Assembly: GCA_021229015.1 (NCBI GenBank)
Contig: CM037788.1
Span: 45,808,497-45,872,496 of the forward strand
Source of the DNA: Solen grandis
Taxonomy: Eukaryota; Mollusca; Bivalvia; Adapedonta; Solenidae
Reading direction: 5' to 3'
Length of the DNA stretch: 64,000 nt
Shown here: positions 1-14,400 of the stretch, piece after piece
Numbering within the stretch: position 1 is the first letter of the stretch
Layout: each line of letters starts with the position of its first letter
Notes under the pieces: model-generated
What the model was told of the DNA's origin: nothing
Databases searched by the model: none
What the model saw: the letters and a program-made list of their open reading frames with translations, nothing else
Position numbers and translations under genes: made by a program

Positions 1-571
1 TTGATTTATACAGAGAGTCGGCAGAAAAAAATAAGATAAATGCATACTTGCAGACAATTTAATGATTTTATTTGGAAGGATAATTTTACAGGATGAGCCC
101 GTCTATGAGAATGTTGAAATAATGTATTTGCTATGCATGATTCTTTTTTCTAGGGTTGCTTACAAATGCAGCAAAACACTTTTATCTAAGTAACGTTTAC
201 ATATATAGAGGTACATGTAATGACATAAAACCCGCGGACTGTATTTTGATAATGCTTAAGGATTTCTAGGCTATCTAATGTCTCAGATATACAATATAAA
301 TTTCTCATTGATGGAACTGTGACCCTTATTACTGCCGTCAAGTGTCTGGGTCACCCACTGATTTATTTTAATGATACATTCTTCAAACTGATTCTCTTCA
401 TTACGAAAATTGTACTTTACATTCTTCTATTTTCTAGCGGATGTTTCTCTTTGATTTTGAAAAATCACTTTAGTATATCATATTATACACCTATACTTCA
501 AAACAGATATCCAGTGTGAACAGTAATGTTTTGCTTTATACATACAGAGAATAAACTCCTTTAAAAATACG
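1..571. other. Left flank, no gene seen
   Basis: AT-rich sequence without a convincing coding region. The only open frame of note (319-519, 66 codons) is hydrophobic and unrecognised. Its last 150 bases (around 537-571) contain a weak, decayed match to the neighbouring 37-bp unit (TACATACAGAGAATAAAC), so the array edge grades into this flank. Confidence 0.6.
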
Positions 572-2663
572 ACTGACATACATTGAGAATGCAATGGGAC
601 GACTGTCTCGTGACATACATTGAGAATGCAAGGGACGACTGTCTTGGTGACATACATTGAGAATGCAATGGATGACTGTCTGGTGACATACATTCGAGAA
701 TGCAATGGGACGACTGTCTGGTGACATACATTGAGAATGCAATGGGACGACTGTCTGGTGACATACATTGAGAATGCAATGAGATGACTGTCTGGTGACA
801 TACATTGAGAATGCAATGGGACGACTGTCTGTGACATACATGGAATGCAATGGGACGTGTCTGGTGACATACATTGAGAATGCATAGCGACTGTCTGGTG
901 ACATACATTGAGAATGCATGGGGACGACTGTCTGGTGACATACATTGAGAATGCAATAAGAAGACTGTCTGGTGACATACATTGAGAATGCAATGGGACG
1001 ACTGTCTGGTGACATACATTGAGAATGCAATGGGACGACTGTCTGGTGACATACATCGAGAATGCAATGGAACGACTGTCTGGTGACATACATCTGAGAA
1101 TGCAATGGGACGACTGTCTGGTGACATACATTGAGAATGCAATGGAACTGTTGTGACATACATTGGAATGCAATGGGACGACTGTCTGTGACATACATTG
1201 AAATGCAATGGGACGCTGTCTGGTGACATACATCGAGAATGCATGACGACTGTCTGGTGACATACATGAGAATGCAATGAGACTGTCTGGTGACATACAT
1301 GGAATGCAATGGACGACTGTCTGGTGACTACATTGAGAATGCAATGACGACTGTTGGTGACATACATTGAGAATGCAATGGAACTGTCTGGTGACATACA
1401 TGAGATGCAATGACGACTTCTGTGAATACATTGAGAAGCAATAAGACTGTCTGGTGACATACATTGAGAATGCAATGGACGATGTCTGGTGACATACATT
1501 GAGAAGCAAAGAGACTGTCTGGTGACATACATTGAGAATGCAATGGGACACTGTCTGGTGACATACATCGAGATGCAATGGACGACTGTCTGTGACATAC
1601 ATGAGAATGCATGGAGACTGTCGTGACATACATTGAGAATGCAATGGGACGACTGTTTGGTGACATACATTGAGAATGCATGACGATGTCTGGTGACATC
1701 ATTGAAATGCAATGAGACTGTTGTGAATACATTGAGAATGCAATAACGACTGTCTGGTGACATACATGAGAATGCATGAGACTGTTGGTGAATACATTGA
1801 GAATGCAATGGACGACTGTCTGGTGACATACATTGAGAATGCAATGGGACGACGTCTGGTGACATACATTGAGAATGCATGAGACTGTCTGGTGACATAC
1901 ATGAGAATGCAATGGGACGCGTCTGGTGACATACATTGAGAATGCAATGGGAGACTGTCTGGTGACATACATGAGAATGCAATGGACGACTGTCTGGTGA
2001 CATACATTGAGAATGCAATGGGAGACTGTCTGGTGACATACATTGAGAATGCAATGGGACGACTGTCTGGTGACATACATTGAGAATGCAATGGGACGAC
2101 TGTCTGGTGACATACATGAGAATGCAATGGACGACTGTCTGGTGACATACATGAGAATGCAATGGGACGACTGTCTGGTGACATACATTGAGAATGCAAT
2201 GACGACTGTCTGGTGACATACATTGAGAATGCATGGGACGACTGTCTGGTGACATACATGAGAATGCAATGACGACTGTCTGGTGACATACATTGAGAAT
2301 GCAATGGAGACTGTCTGGTGACATACATGAGAATGCAATGGGACGACTGTCTGGTGACATACATTGAGAATGCAATGAGACTGTTGGTGACATACATTGA
2401 GAAGCAATGGGAGACTGTCTGGTGACATACATGAGAATGCAATGGGACGCGTCTGGTGACATACATTGAGAATGCAATGGGACGACTGTCTGGTGACATA
2501 CATTGAGAATGCAATGTGACGACTGTCTGGTGACATACATTGTGAATGCAATAGGACGACTGTCTGGTGACATACATTGAGAATGCAATGGGACGAACAT
2601 GCAATGGGACGACTGTCTGGTGACATTCATTGAGAATGCAATGGGACGACTGTCTGGTGACAT

Positions 2664-2702
<39 letters not shown>

Positions 2703-5700
2703 AGAATGCATGGGCGACTGTCTGGTGACATACATAAATCTGATTGGTACCTTGAATGCAATGGACGACTGTTGGTGACATACATGAATGAAGGGAGACT
2801 GTTTGACATACTTGAATGCATGGACGACTGTCTGTGAATCTGAGAATGCAATGGGACGACTGCTGGTGACAACATTGAGAATGCAATAGACGACGTCTGG
2901 TGACATACATGAGAACAATGGACGCTGTTGTGACATACATTGAGATGCAATGACGACTGTCTGGTGACAACATTGAGAATGCAATGAGACTGTTGTCTAC
3001 ATGAGAAGCAATGGCGACTGTCTGGTGACATACATTGAGAATGCAATGGGACGACTGTCTGGTGACATACATGAGAATGCAATGGACGACTGTCTGGTGA
3101 CATACTTGAGAATGCAATGGACGCTGTCTGGTGACATACATGAGAATGCAATGGACGACTGTCTGTGACATACATGAGAAGCAATGGAGACTGTCTGGTG
3201 ACATACATTGAGAATGCAATGGGACGACTGTCTGGTGACATACATTGAGAATGCAATGGGACGACTGTCTGGTGACATACATCGAGAATGCAATGGGACG
3301 ACTGTCTGGTGACATACATTGAGAATGCAATGGGACGACTGTCTGGTGACATACATTGAGAATGCAATTGGACGACTGTCTGGTGACATACATTGAGAAT
3401 GCATGGGACGACTGTCTGGTGACATACATTGAGAATGCAATCAAGCAATGGGCGACGTCTGGTGACATACATGAGAATGCAATGGGACGACTGTCTGGTG
3501 ACATACATCGAGAATGCAATGGGACGACTGTCTGGTGACATACATTGAGAATGCAATGGGACGACTGTCTGCTGACATACATGAGAATGCAATGGGACGA
3601 CTGTCTGGTGACATACATTGAGAATGCAATGGGACGACTGTCTGTGACATACATTGAGAATGCAATGGGAAGACTGTCTGGTGACATACATTGAGAATGC
3701 AATGGACGACTGTCTGGTGACATACATTGAGAATGCAAGGGACGACTGTCGGTGACACATACATTGAGAATGCAATGGACGACTGTCTGGTGACATACAT
3801 TGAGAATGCAATGGGACGACTGTCTGGTGACATACATCGAGAATGCAATGGGACGACTGTCTGGTGACATACATTGAGAATGCAATGGGACGACTGTCTG
3901 GTGACATACATGAGAATGCAATTGGGACGACATGTCTGGTGACATACATTGAGAATGCAATGGGACGACTGTCTGGTGACATACATGAGAATGCAATGGG
4001 AAGACTGTCTGGTGACATACATTGAGAATGCAATGGGACGACTGTCTGGTGACAAACATTGAGAATGCAATGGGACGACAGTCTGGTGACATACATTGAG
4101 AATGCAATGGGACGACTGTCTGGTGACATACATCGAGAATGCAATGGGACGACTGTCTGGTGACATACACTGAGAATGCAATGGGACGACTGTCTGGTGA
4201 CATACATTGAGAATGCAATGGGACGACTGTCTGGTGACATACATTGAGAATGCAATGGGACGACTGTCTGGTGACATACATTGAGAATGCAATGGGACGA
4301 CTGTCTGGTGACATACATGAGAATGCAATGGGACGACTGTCTGGTGACATACATTGAGAATGCAATGGGACGACTGTCTGGTGACATACATTAAGAATGC
4401 AATGGGACGACAGTCTGGTGACATTCTTTGAGAATGCAATGGGACGACTGTCTAGTGACATACATTGAGAATGCAATAAGACGACTGTCTGGTGACATAC
4501 ATTGAGAATGCAATGGGACGGCTGTCTGGTGACATACATTGAGAATGCAATGGGAAGACTGTCTGGTGACATACATTGAGAATGCAATGGGACGACTGTC
4601 TGGTGACATACATTGAGAATGCAATGGGACGACTGTCTGGTGACATACATTGAGAATGCAATGGGACGACTGTCTGGTGACATACATTGAGAATGCAAAG
4701 GGACGACTGTCTGGTGACATACATTGAGAATGCAATGGGACGACTGTCTGCTGACATAAATCGAGAATGCAATGGGACGACTGTCTGCTGACATACATTG
4801 AGAATGCAATAAGACGACTATCTGGTGACATACATTGAGAATGCAATAAGACGACTGTCTGGTGACATACATCGAGAATGCAATAAGACGACTGTCTGGT
4901 GACATACATTGAGAATGCAATAAGACGACTGTCTGGTGACATACATTGAGAATGCAATAAGACGACTGTCTGGTGACATACATTGAGAATGCAATGGGAC
5001 GACTGTCTGGTGACATACATCGAGAATGCAATAAGATGACTGTCTGGTGAAATACATTGAGAATGCAATGGGACGACTGTCTGGTGACATACATTGAGAA
5101 TGCAATGGGACGACAGTCTGGTGACATACATTGAGAATGCAATGGGACGACTGTCTGGTGACAAACATTGAGAATGCAATGGGACGACAGTCTGGTGACA
5201 TACATTGATAATGCAAAAAGAAGACTGTCTGGTGACATACATTGAGAATGCAATGGGACGACTGTCTGGTGACATACATTGAGAATGCAATGGGACGACT
5301 GTCTGGTGACATACATTGAGAATGCAATGGGACGACTGTCTGGTGACATACATTGAGAATGCAATGGGACGACTGTCTGGTGACATACATTGAGAATGCA
5401 ATGGGACGACAGTCTGGTGACATACATTGAGAATGCAATGGGACGACTGTCTGGTGACATACATCGAGAATGCAATGGGACGACTGTCTGGTGACATACA
5501 TTGAGAATGCAATGGGACGACTGTCTGGTGACATACATTGAGAATGCAATGGGACGACTGTCTGGTGACATACATCGAGAATGCAATGGGACGACTGTCT
5601 GGTGACATACATTGAGAATGCAATGGACGACTGTCTGGTGACATACATCGAGAATGCAATGGGACGACTGTCTGGTGACATACATTGAGAATGCAATGGG

Positions 5701-8700
5701 ATGACTGTCTGGTGACATACATCGAGAATGCAATGGGATGACTGTCTGGTGACATACATTGAGAATGCAATGGGATGACTGTCTGGTGACATACATCGAG
5801 AATGCAATGGGATGACTGTCTGGTGACATACATTGAGAATGCAATGGGACGACTGTCTGGTGACATACATTGAGAATGCAATGGGACGACTGTCTGGTGA
5901 CATACATTGAGAATGCAATGGGACGATACATGAGAATGCAATGGGACGACTGTCTGGTGACATACATGAGAATGCAATGGGACGACTGTCTGGTGACATA
6001 CATTGAGAATGCAATGGGACGACTGTCTGGTGACATACATTGAGAATGCAATGGGACGACTGTCTGGTGACATACATTGAGAATGCAATGGGAGATGTCT
6101 GGTGACATACATTGAGAATGCATGGAGACTGTCTGGTGACATACATTGAGAATGCAATGGAGACTGTCTGGTGACATACATTGAGAATGCAAGGGACGAC
6201 TGTCTGGTACATACATTGAGAATGCAAGGACGACTGTCTGGTGACATACATTGAGAATGCAATGGGACGACTGTCTGGTGACATACATTGAGAATGCAAT
6301 GGACGACTGTCTGGTGCATACATTGAGAATGCAATGGGACGCTGTCTGGTGACATACATGAGAATGCAATGGGACGACTGTCTGGTGACATACATTGAGA
6401 ATGCAATGGGACGACTGTTGGTGACATACATGAGAATGCATGGGACGACTGTCTGGTGACATACATTGAGAATGCAATGGGAGACTGTCTGGTGACATAC
6501 ATCGAGAATGCAAGGGACGACTGTCTGGTGACATACATGAGAATGCAATGGGAGACTGTCTGGTGACATACATGAGAATGCAATGGGAGACGTCTGTGAC
6601 ATACATTGAGAATGCATGGGAGACTGTCTGGTGACATACATTGAGAATGCAATGGGACGACTGTCTGGTGACATACATGAGAATGCAATGGGACGACTGT
6701 CTGGTGACATACTGAGAATGCAATGGGACACTGTCTGGTGACATACATTGAGAATGCAATGGGACGACTGTCTGGGACATACATGAGAATGCAATGGGAG
6801 ACTGTCTGTGACATACATGAGAATGCAATGGGACGACTGTCTGTGACAACATGAGAATGCAATGGGACGACGTCTGGTGACATACATTGAGAATGCAATG
6901 GGACGACTGTCTGGTGACATACATGAGAATGCAATGGACGACTGTCTGGTGACATACATTGAGAATGCAATGGGAGACTGTCTGGTGACATACATTGAGA
7001 ATGCAATGGACGACTGTCTGGTGACATACATTAGAATGCAATGGGACGACTGTCTGGTGACATACATTGAGAATGCAATGAGATGACTGTCTGGTGACAT
7101 ACATTGAGAATGCAATGGACGCTGTCTGGTGACATACATTGAGAATGCAATGGGAGACTGTCTGGTGACATACATTGAGAATGCATGGGAGACTGTCTGG
7201 TGACATACATTGAGAATGCAATGGAGACTGTCTGGTGACATACATTGAGAATGCAATGGACGACTGTCTGGTGACATACATTGAGAATGCAATGGGACGA
7301 CTGTCTGGTGACATACATTGAGAATGCAATGGGACGACTGTCTGGTGACAAATGAGAATGCAATGGGACGACTGTCTGTGACATACATCGAGAATGCAAT
7401 GGACGACTGTCTGTGACATACATTGAGAATGCAATGGGACGACTGTCTGGTGACATACATGAGAATGCAATGGACGACTGTCTGGTGACATACATGAGAA
7501 TGCAATGGGACGACGTCTGGTGACATACATTGAGAATGCAATGGGACGACTGTCTGGTGACATACATTGAGAATGCAATGGGAGACTGTCTGGTGACATA
7601 CATGAGAATGCAATAGATGACTGTCTGGTGACATCATTGAGAATGCAATGGGACGCTGTCTGGTGACATACATTGAGAATGCAATGGAGACTGTCTGGTG
7701 ACATACATTGAGAATGCAATGACGACTGTCTGGTGACATACATGAGAATGCAATGAGACTGTCTGGTGACATACATGAGAATGCAATGGGACGACTGTCT
7801 GGTGACATACATTGAGAATGAATGGGACGACTGTCTGGTGACATACATTGAGAATGCAATGGGACGACTGTCTGTGACATACATGAGAATGCAATGGACG
7901 ACTGTCTGTGACATACATGAGAATGCAATGGGACGACTGTCTGGTGACATACATGAGAATGCAATGGGACGACTGTCTGGTGACATACATGAGAATGCAA
8001 TGGACGACTGTCTGGTGACATACATTGAGAATGCAATGGGACGACTGTCTGGACATACATGAGAATGCAATAGACGACTGTCTGGTGACATACATTGAGA
8101 ATGCAATGGGACGTGTCTGGTGAATACATTGAGAATGCAATGGGACGACTGTCTGGTGACATACATTGAGAATGCAATGGGAGACTGTCTGTGACTACAT
8201 TGAGAATGCAATGGGACGACTGTCTGGTGACATACATGAGAATGCAATGGGACGACTGTTGCTGACATACATGGAATGCAATGGACGACTGTCTGTGACA
8301 TACATCGAGAATGCAATGGACGACTGCTGGTGACATACATGAGAATGCCATGGGACGACTGTCTGGTGACATACATTGAGAATGCAAAGAAGACTGTCTG
8401 GTGACATACATTGAGAATGCAATGGGAAGACTGTCTGGTGACATACATTGAGAATGCAATGGGACGACTGTCTGGTGACATACATGAGAATGCAAGGGAC
8501 GACTGTCTGGTGACATACATTGAGAATGCCATGGGACGACTGTCTGGTGACATACATTGAGTATGCAATGGGACGACTGTCTGGTGACATACATTGAGAA
8601 TGCAATGGGACGACTGTCTGGTGACAAACATTGAGAATGCAATGGGACGACAGTCTGGTGACATACATTGAGAATGCAATGGACGACTGTCTGGTGACAT

Positions 8701-11700
8701 ACATCGAGAATGCATGGGACGACTCTCTGCTGACATACATTGAGAATGCAATGGGACGACTGTCTGGTGACATACATCGAGAATGCAATGGGACGACTGT
8801 CTGGTGACATACATCGAGAATGCAATGGGACGACGTCTGTGACATCATTGAGAATGCATGGGACGACTGTCGGTGACATACATTGAATGCAATGGGACGC
8901 TGCTGTGATACATTGAGAATGAATGGACACTGCTGGTGACATACATTGAGAATGCATAAGACGACTGTTGGTGCATGCTTGAATCAAGGGCGCTGTCGTG
9001 CTACATTGAGATGCAATAAGAGATGTCTGGACATACATTGAGAATGCAATAGAAGACTGTTGGTGAATCATTGAGAATGCAAGGGACGACTGTCTGGTGA
9101 CATACATGAGGCAATGGAGACTGTCTGTGCATACTTGAGATGCAATGGGAGACTGTCTGGTGACATACATGAGAATGCAATGGGACGACTGTCTGCTGAC
9201 AACATCGAGAATGCAATGGACACTGTTGCTGACATACATGAGATGCAATGGGACGCTGTCTGTGACAACTTGAGATGCAATAAGACGATGTCTGTGACAT
9301 ACATTGAGAATGCAATGGGACGCTGTCTGGTGCATACATTAAATGCAGGACGACGTTGGTGACATACATGAGAATGCAAGGACGACTGTCTGGGATACAT
9401 GAGAATCAATGGGACACTGTCTGTGAATACATCGAGAATGCATTGACGACGTCTGCTGACTACATCGAGATGCAAGGACGACGACTGGACATACATCGAG
9501 ATGCTGGGACGACTGTCTGGTGACTACTTGAGAATGCATGGACGACTGTCTGGTGACATACATGAGATGCATGGACGACTTCTGGTGACATACATCGAGA
9601 ATGCAATGGGACGGCTGTCTGGTGACATACATCGAGAATGCAATGGGACGACTGTCTGGTGACATACATGGAGAATGCAATGGGACGACAGTCTGGTGAC
9701 ATACATTGAGAATGCAATGGGACGACTGTCTGGGACATACATTGAGAATGCAATGGGACGACTGTCGGGATACATTGAGAATGCAATGGGACGACTGTAT
9801 GGTGACATACATTGAGAATGCAATGGACGACTGTCTGGTGACATACATGAGAATGCAATGGGACGACAGTCTGGTGACATACTTTGAGAATGCAATGGGA
9901 CGACTGTCTGGTGACATACATCGAGAATGCAATGGGACGACTGTCTGCTGACTTACATTGAGAATGCAATGGGACGGACTGTCTGCTGACATACATCGAG
10001 AATGCCATGGGACGACTGTCTGGTGACATACATTGAGAATGCAATGGGACGACTGTCTGGTGACATACATTGAGAAAGAATGCAATGGGACGGCTGTCTG
10101 GTGACATACATTGAGAATGCAATGGGACGACTGTCTGGTGACATACATGAGAATGCAATGGGAGACTGTCTGGTGACATACATCGAGAATGCAATGGGAC
10201 GACTGTCTGGTGACATACATTGAGAATGCAATGGGACGACTGTCTGGTGACATACATGAGAATGCAATGGGACGACTGTCTGGTGACATACATGAGAATG
10301 CAATGGGACGACTGTCTGGTGACATACATTGAGAATGCAATGGGACGGCTGTCTGCTGACATACATCGAGAATGCAATGGGACGACTGTCTGGTGACATA
10401 CATCGAGAATGCCATGGGACGACTGTCTGGTGACATACATTGAGAATGCAATGGGACGACTGTCTGGTGACAAACATTGAGAATGCAATGGGACGACAGT
10501 CTGGTGACATACATTGAGAATGCAATGGGACGACTGTCTGGTGACATACATCGAGAATGCAATGGGACGACTGTCTGGTGACATACATTGAGAATGCAAT
10601 GGGACGACTGTCTGGTGACATACATTAAGAATGCAATGGGACGACAGTCTGGTGACATTCTTTGAGAATGCAATGGGACGACTGTCTAGTGACATACATT
10701 GAGAATGCAATAAGACGACTGTCTGGTGACATACATTGAGAATGCAATGGGACGGCTGTCTGGTGACATACATTGAGAATGCAATAAGAAGACTGTCTGG
10801 TGACATACATTGAGAATGCAATGGGACGACTGTCTGGTGACATACATTGAGAATGCAATGGGACGACTGTCTGGTGACATACATTGAGAATGCAATGGGA
10901 CGACTGTCTGGTGACATACATTGAGAATGCAAAGGGACGACTGTCTGGTGACATACATTGAGAATGCAATGGGACGACTGTCTGCTGACATAATTCGAGA
11001 ATGCAATGGGACGATTGTCTGCTGACATACATCGAGAATGCAATGGGACGACTGTCTGGTGACATACATTGAGAATGCAATGGGACGACTGTCTGGTGAC
11101 ATACATCGAGAATGCAATGGGACGACTGTCTGGTGACATACATTGAGAATGCAATGGGACAACTGTCTGGTGACATACATCGAGAATGCAATGGGACGAC
11201 TGTCTGGTGACATACATTGAGAATGCAATGGGATGACTGTCTGGTGACATACATCGAGAATGCAATGGGATGACAGTCTGGTGACATACATTGAGAATGC
11301 AATGGGACGACTGTCTGGTGACAAACATTGAGAATGCAATGGGACGACTGTCTGGTGACATACTTTGAGAATGCAATGGGACGACTGTCTGGTGACATAC
11401 ATTGAGAATGCAATGGGACGACTGTCTGGTGACATACATTGAGAATGCAATGGGACGACTGTCTGGTGACATACATTGAGAATGCAATGGGACGACTGTC
11501 TGGTGACATACATTGAGAATGCAATGGGACGACTGTCTGGTGACATACATTGAGAATGCAATAAGAAGACTGTCTGGTGACATACATTGAGAATGCAATG
11601 GGAAGACTTCTGGTGACATACATTGAGAATGCAATGGGACGACTGTCTGGTGACATACATTGAGAATGCAATGGGACGACTGTCTGGTGACATACATTGA

Positions 11701-14300
11701 GAATGCAATGGGACGACTGTCTGGTGACATACATTGAGAATGCAAGGGACGACTGTCTGGTGACATACATTGAGAATGCAATGGGACGACTGTCTGGTGA
11801 CATACATTGAGAATGCAATGGGACGACTGTCTGGTGACATACATTGAGAATGCAATAAGACGACTGTCTGGTGACATGCATTGAGAATGCAATGGGACGA
11901 CTGTCTGGTGACATACATTGAGAATGCAATAAGACGACTGTCTGGTGACATGCATTGAGAATGCAATGGGACGGCTGTCTGGTGACATACATTGAGAATG
12001 CAATAAGAAGACTGTCTGGTGACATACATTGAGAATGCAATAAGAAGACTGTCTGGTGACATACATTGAGAATGCAATGGGACGACTGTCTGGTGACATA
12101 CATTGAGAAGGCAATGGGACGACTGTCTGGTGACATACATTGAGAATGCAATGGGACGACTGTCTGGTGACATACATTGAGAATGCAATGGGACGACTGT
12201 CTGCTGACATACATCGAGAATGCAATGGGACGACTGTCTGCTGACATACATCGAGAATGCAATGGGACGACTGTCTGCTGACATACATTGAGAATGCAAT
12301 GGGACGACTGTCTGCTGACATACATTGAGAATGCAATAAGACGACTGTCTGGTGACATACATTGAGAATGCAATGGGACGGCTGTCTGGTGACATACATT
12401 GAGAATGCAATGGGACGACTGTCTGGTGACATACATTGAGAATGCAATGGGACGACTGTCTGGTGACATACATTGAGAATGCAATGGGACGACTGTCTGG
12501 TGACATACATCGAGAATGCAATGGGACGACTGTCTGCTGACATACATCGAGAATGCAATTGGACGACTGTCTGCTGACATACATCGAGAATGCAAGGGGA
12601 CGACTGACTGGTGACATACATCGAGAATGCCATGGGACGACTGTCTGGTGACATACATTGAGAATGCAATGGGACGACTGTCTGCTGACATACATCGAGA
12701 ATGCAATGGGACGACTGTCTGCTGACTTACATTGAGAATGCAATGGGACGACTGTCTGCTGACATACATCGAGAATGCAATGGGACGACTGTCTGGTGAC
12801 ATACATCGAGAATGCAATGGGACGACTGTCTGGTGACATACATTGAGAATGCAATGGGACGACTGTCTGGTGACATACATTGAGAATGCAATGGGACGAC
12901 TGTCTGGTGACATACATTGAGAATGCAATGGGACGACTGTCTGGTGACATACATTGAGAATGCAATGGGACGACTGTCTGGTGACATACATTGAGAATGC
13001 AATGGGACGACTGTCTGTGACATACATGAGAATGCAATGGGACGACTGTCTGTGACATACATCGAGAATGCAATGGGACGACTGTCTGGTGACATACATG
13101 AGAATGCCATGGGACGACTGTCTGGTGACATACATGAGAATGCAATGGGACGACTGTCTGGTGACATACATTGAGAATGCAATGGGACGAGCTGTCTGGT
13201 GACATACATCGAGAATGCAATGGGACGACTGTCTGGTGACATACATGGAGAATGCAATAGGAACGACTGTCTGGTGACATACATCGAGAATGCAATGGGA
13301 CGACTGTCTGGTGACATACATTGAGAATGCAATGGGACGGACTGTCTGGGGACATACATTGAGAATGCAATGGGACGACTGTATGGTGACATACATTGAG
13401 AAGGCAATGGGACGACTGTCTGTGACATACATGGAGAATGCAATGGGACGAACGTCTGTGACATACTTGAGAATGCAATGGGACGACTGTCTGGTGACAT
13501 ACATTGAGAATGCAATAGGACGACTGTCTGTGACATACATCGAGAATGCAATGGGACGACTGTCTGCTGAACTTACATTGAGAATGCAATGGGACGGACT
13601 GTCTGGCTGACATACATCGAGAATGCAATGGGACGACTGTCTGGTGACATACATGAGAATGCATGGGACGACTGTCTGGTGACATACATGAGAATGCAAT
13701 AAGAAGACTGTCTGTGACATACATGAGAATGCAATGGGAAGACTGTACTGGTGACATACATGAGAATGCAATGGGACGACTGTCTGGTGACATACATTGA
13801 GAATGCAAGGACGACTGTCTGGTGACATACATTGAGAATGCAATGGGACGACTGTCTGGTGACATACATTGAGAATGCAATGGGACGACTGTCTGGTGAC
13901 ATACATTGAGAATGCAATGGGACGACTGTCTGGTGACATACATCGAGAATGCAATGGGACGACTGTCTGGTGACATACATGAGAATGCAATGGGACGACT
14001 GTCTGCTGACATACATTGAGAATGCAATGGGACGACTGTCTGGTGACATACATTGAGAATGCAATGGGACGACTGTCTGGTGACATACATTGAGAATGCA
14101 ATGGGACGACTGTCTGGTGACATACATTGAGAATGCAATGGGACGACTGTCTGGTGACATACATTGAGAATGCAATGGGACGACTGTCTGGTGACATACA
14201 TGGAGAATGCAATGGGACGACAGTCTGGTGACATACATTGAGAATGCAATGGGACGACTGTCTGGTGACATACATTGAGAATGCAATGGGACGACGTCTG
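572..14300. repeat. Giant 37-bp minisatellite/satellite array
   Basis: A head-to-tail array of a 37-bp unit; a clean copy is 3237-3273, starting GACATACATTGAGAATGCAA and continuing TGGGACGACTGTCTGGT. At 13.7 kb it holds roughly 370 units and runs into the scaffold gap, so its right end is unknown. Recurrent variants include ACATCGAG for ACATTGAG, AATAAGAC for AATGGGAC, GGGATGAC for GGGACGAC, GACAGTCTG for GACTGTCTG and TCTGCTGAC for TCTGGTGAC. The unit contains CATTG/CAATG, able to form a small hairpin. The minus strand has no stop codon in any frame, and since 37 is not a multiple of 3 all frames read one 37-residue cycle. That explains the reading frames of up to 2371 codons here. There is no sign of initiation context, codon bias or a non-repetitive protein end, so I treat them as non-genic. 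Two sections (about 572-3200 and 6060-9600) are dense in single-base losses, while 3200-6060 and 9600-13000 are much cleaner. Confidence 0.97.
2666..2701. repeat. Poly-T run inside the 37-bp array
   Basis: A run of 36 T replaces part of one unit: the text goes from GTGACATAA directly to T(36) and then GAGAATGC. The 300 bases to its right are the most damaged part of this half of the array and include a foreign stretch at 2735-2753 (AAATCTGATTGGTACC). It may be a small retroposed A-tail, a polymerase-slippage tract or an assembly artefact. Confidence 0.85.
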
Positions 14301-14400
14301 NNNNNNNNNNNNNNNNNNNNNNNNNNNNNNNNNNNNNNNNNNNNNNNNNNNNNNNNNNNNNNNNNNNNNNNNNNNNNNNNNNNNNNNNNNNNNNNNNNNN
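14301..14400. other. Assembly gap (100 N)
   Basis: Exactly 100 undetermined bases separate the 37-bp array from the retroelement. A round 100 usually marks a scaffold join of unknown size. The missing sequence must include the 5' part of the retroelement (5' LTR, gag, protease, reverse transcriptase, RNase H and the integrase zinc finger) if that element is otherwise complete. Confidence 0.95.

Noticed and set aside
572..14300. CRISPR array
   Set aside because: Units are directly adjacent with no unique spacers, and the surrounding DNA is eukaryotic.
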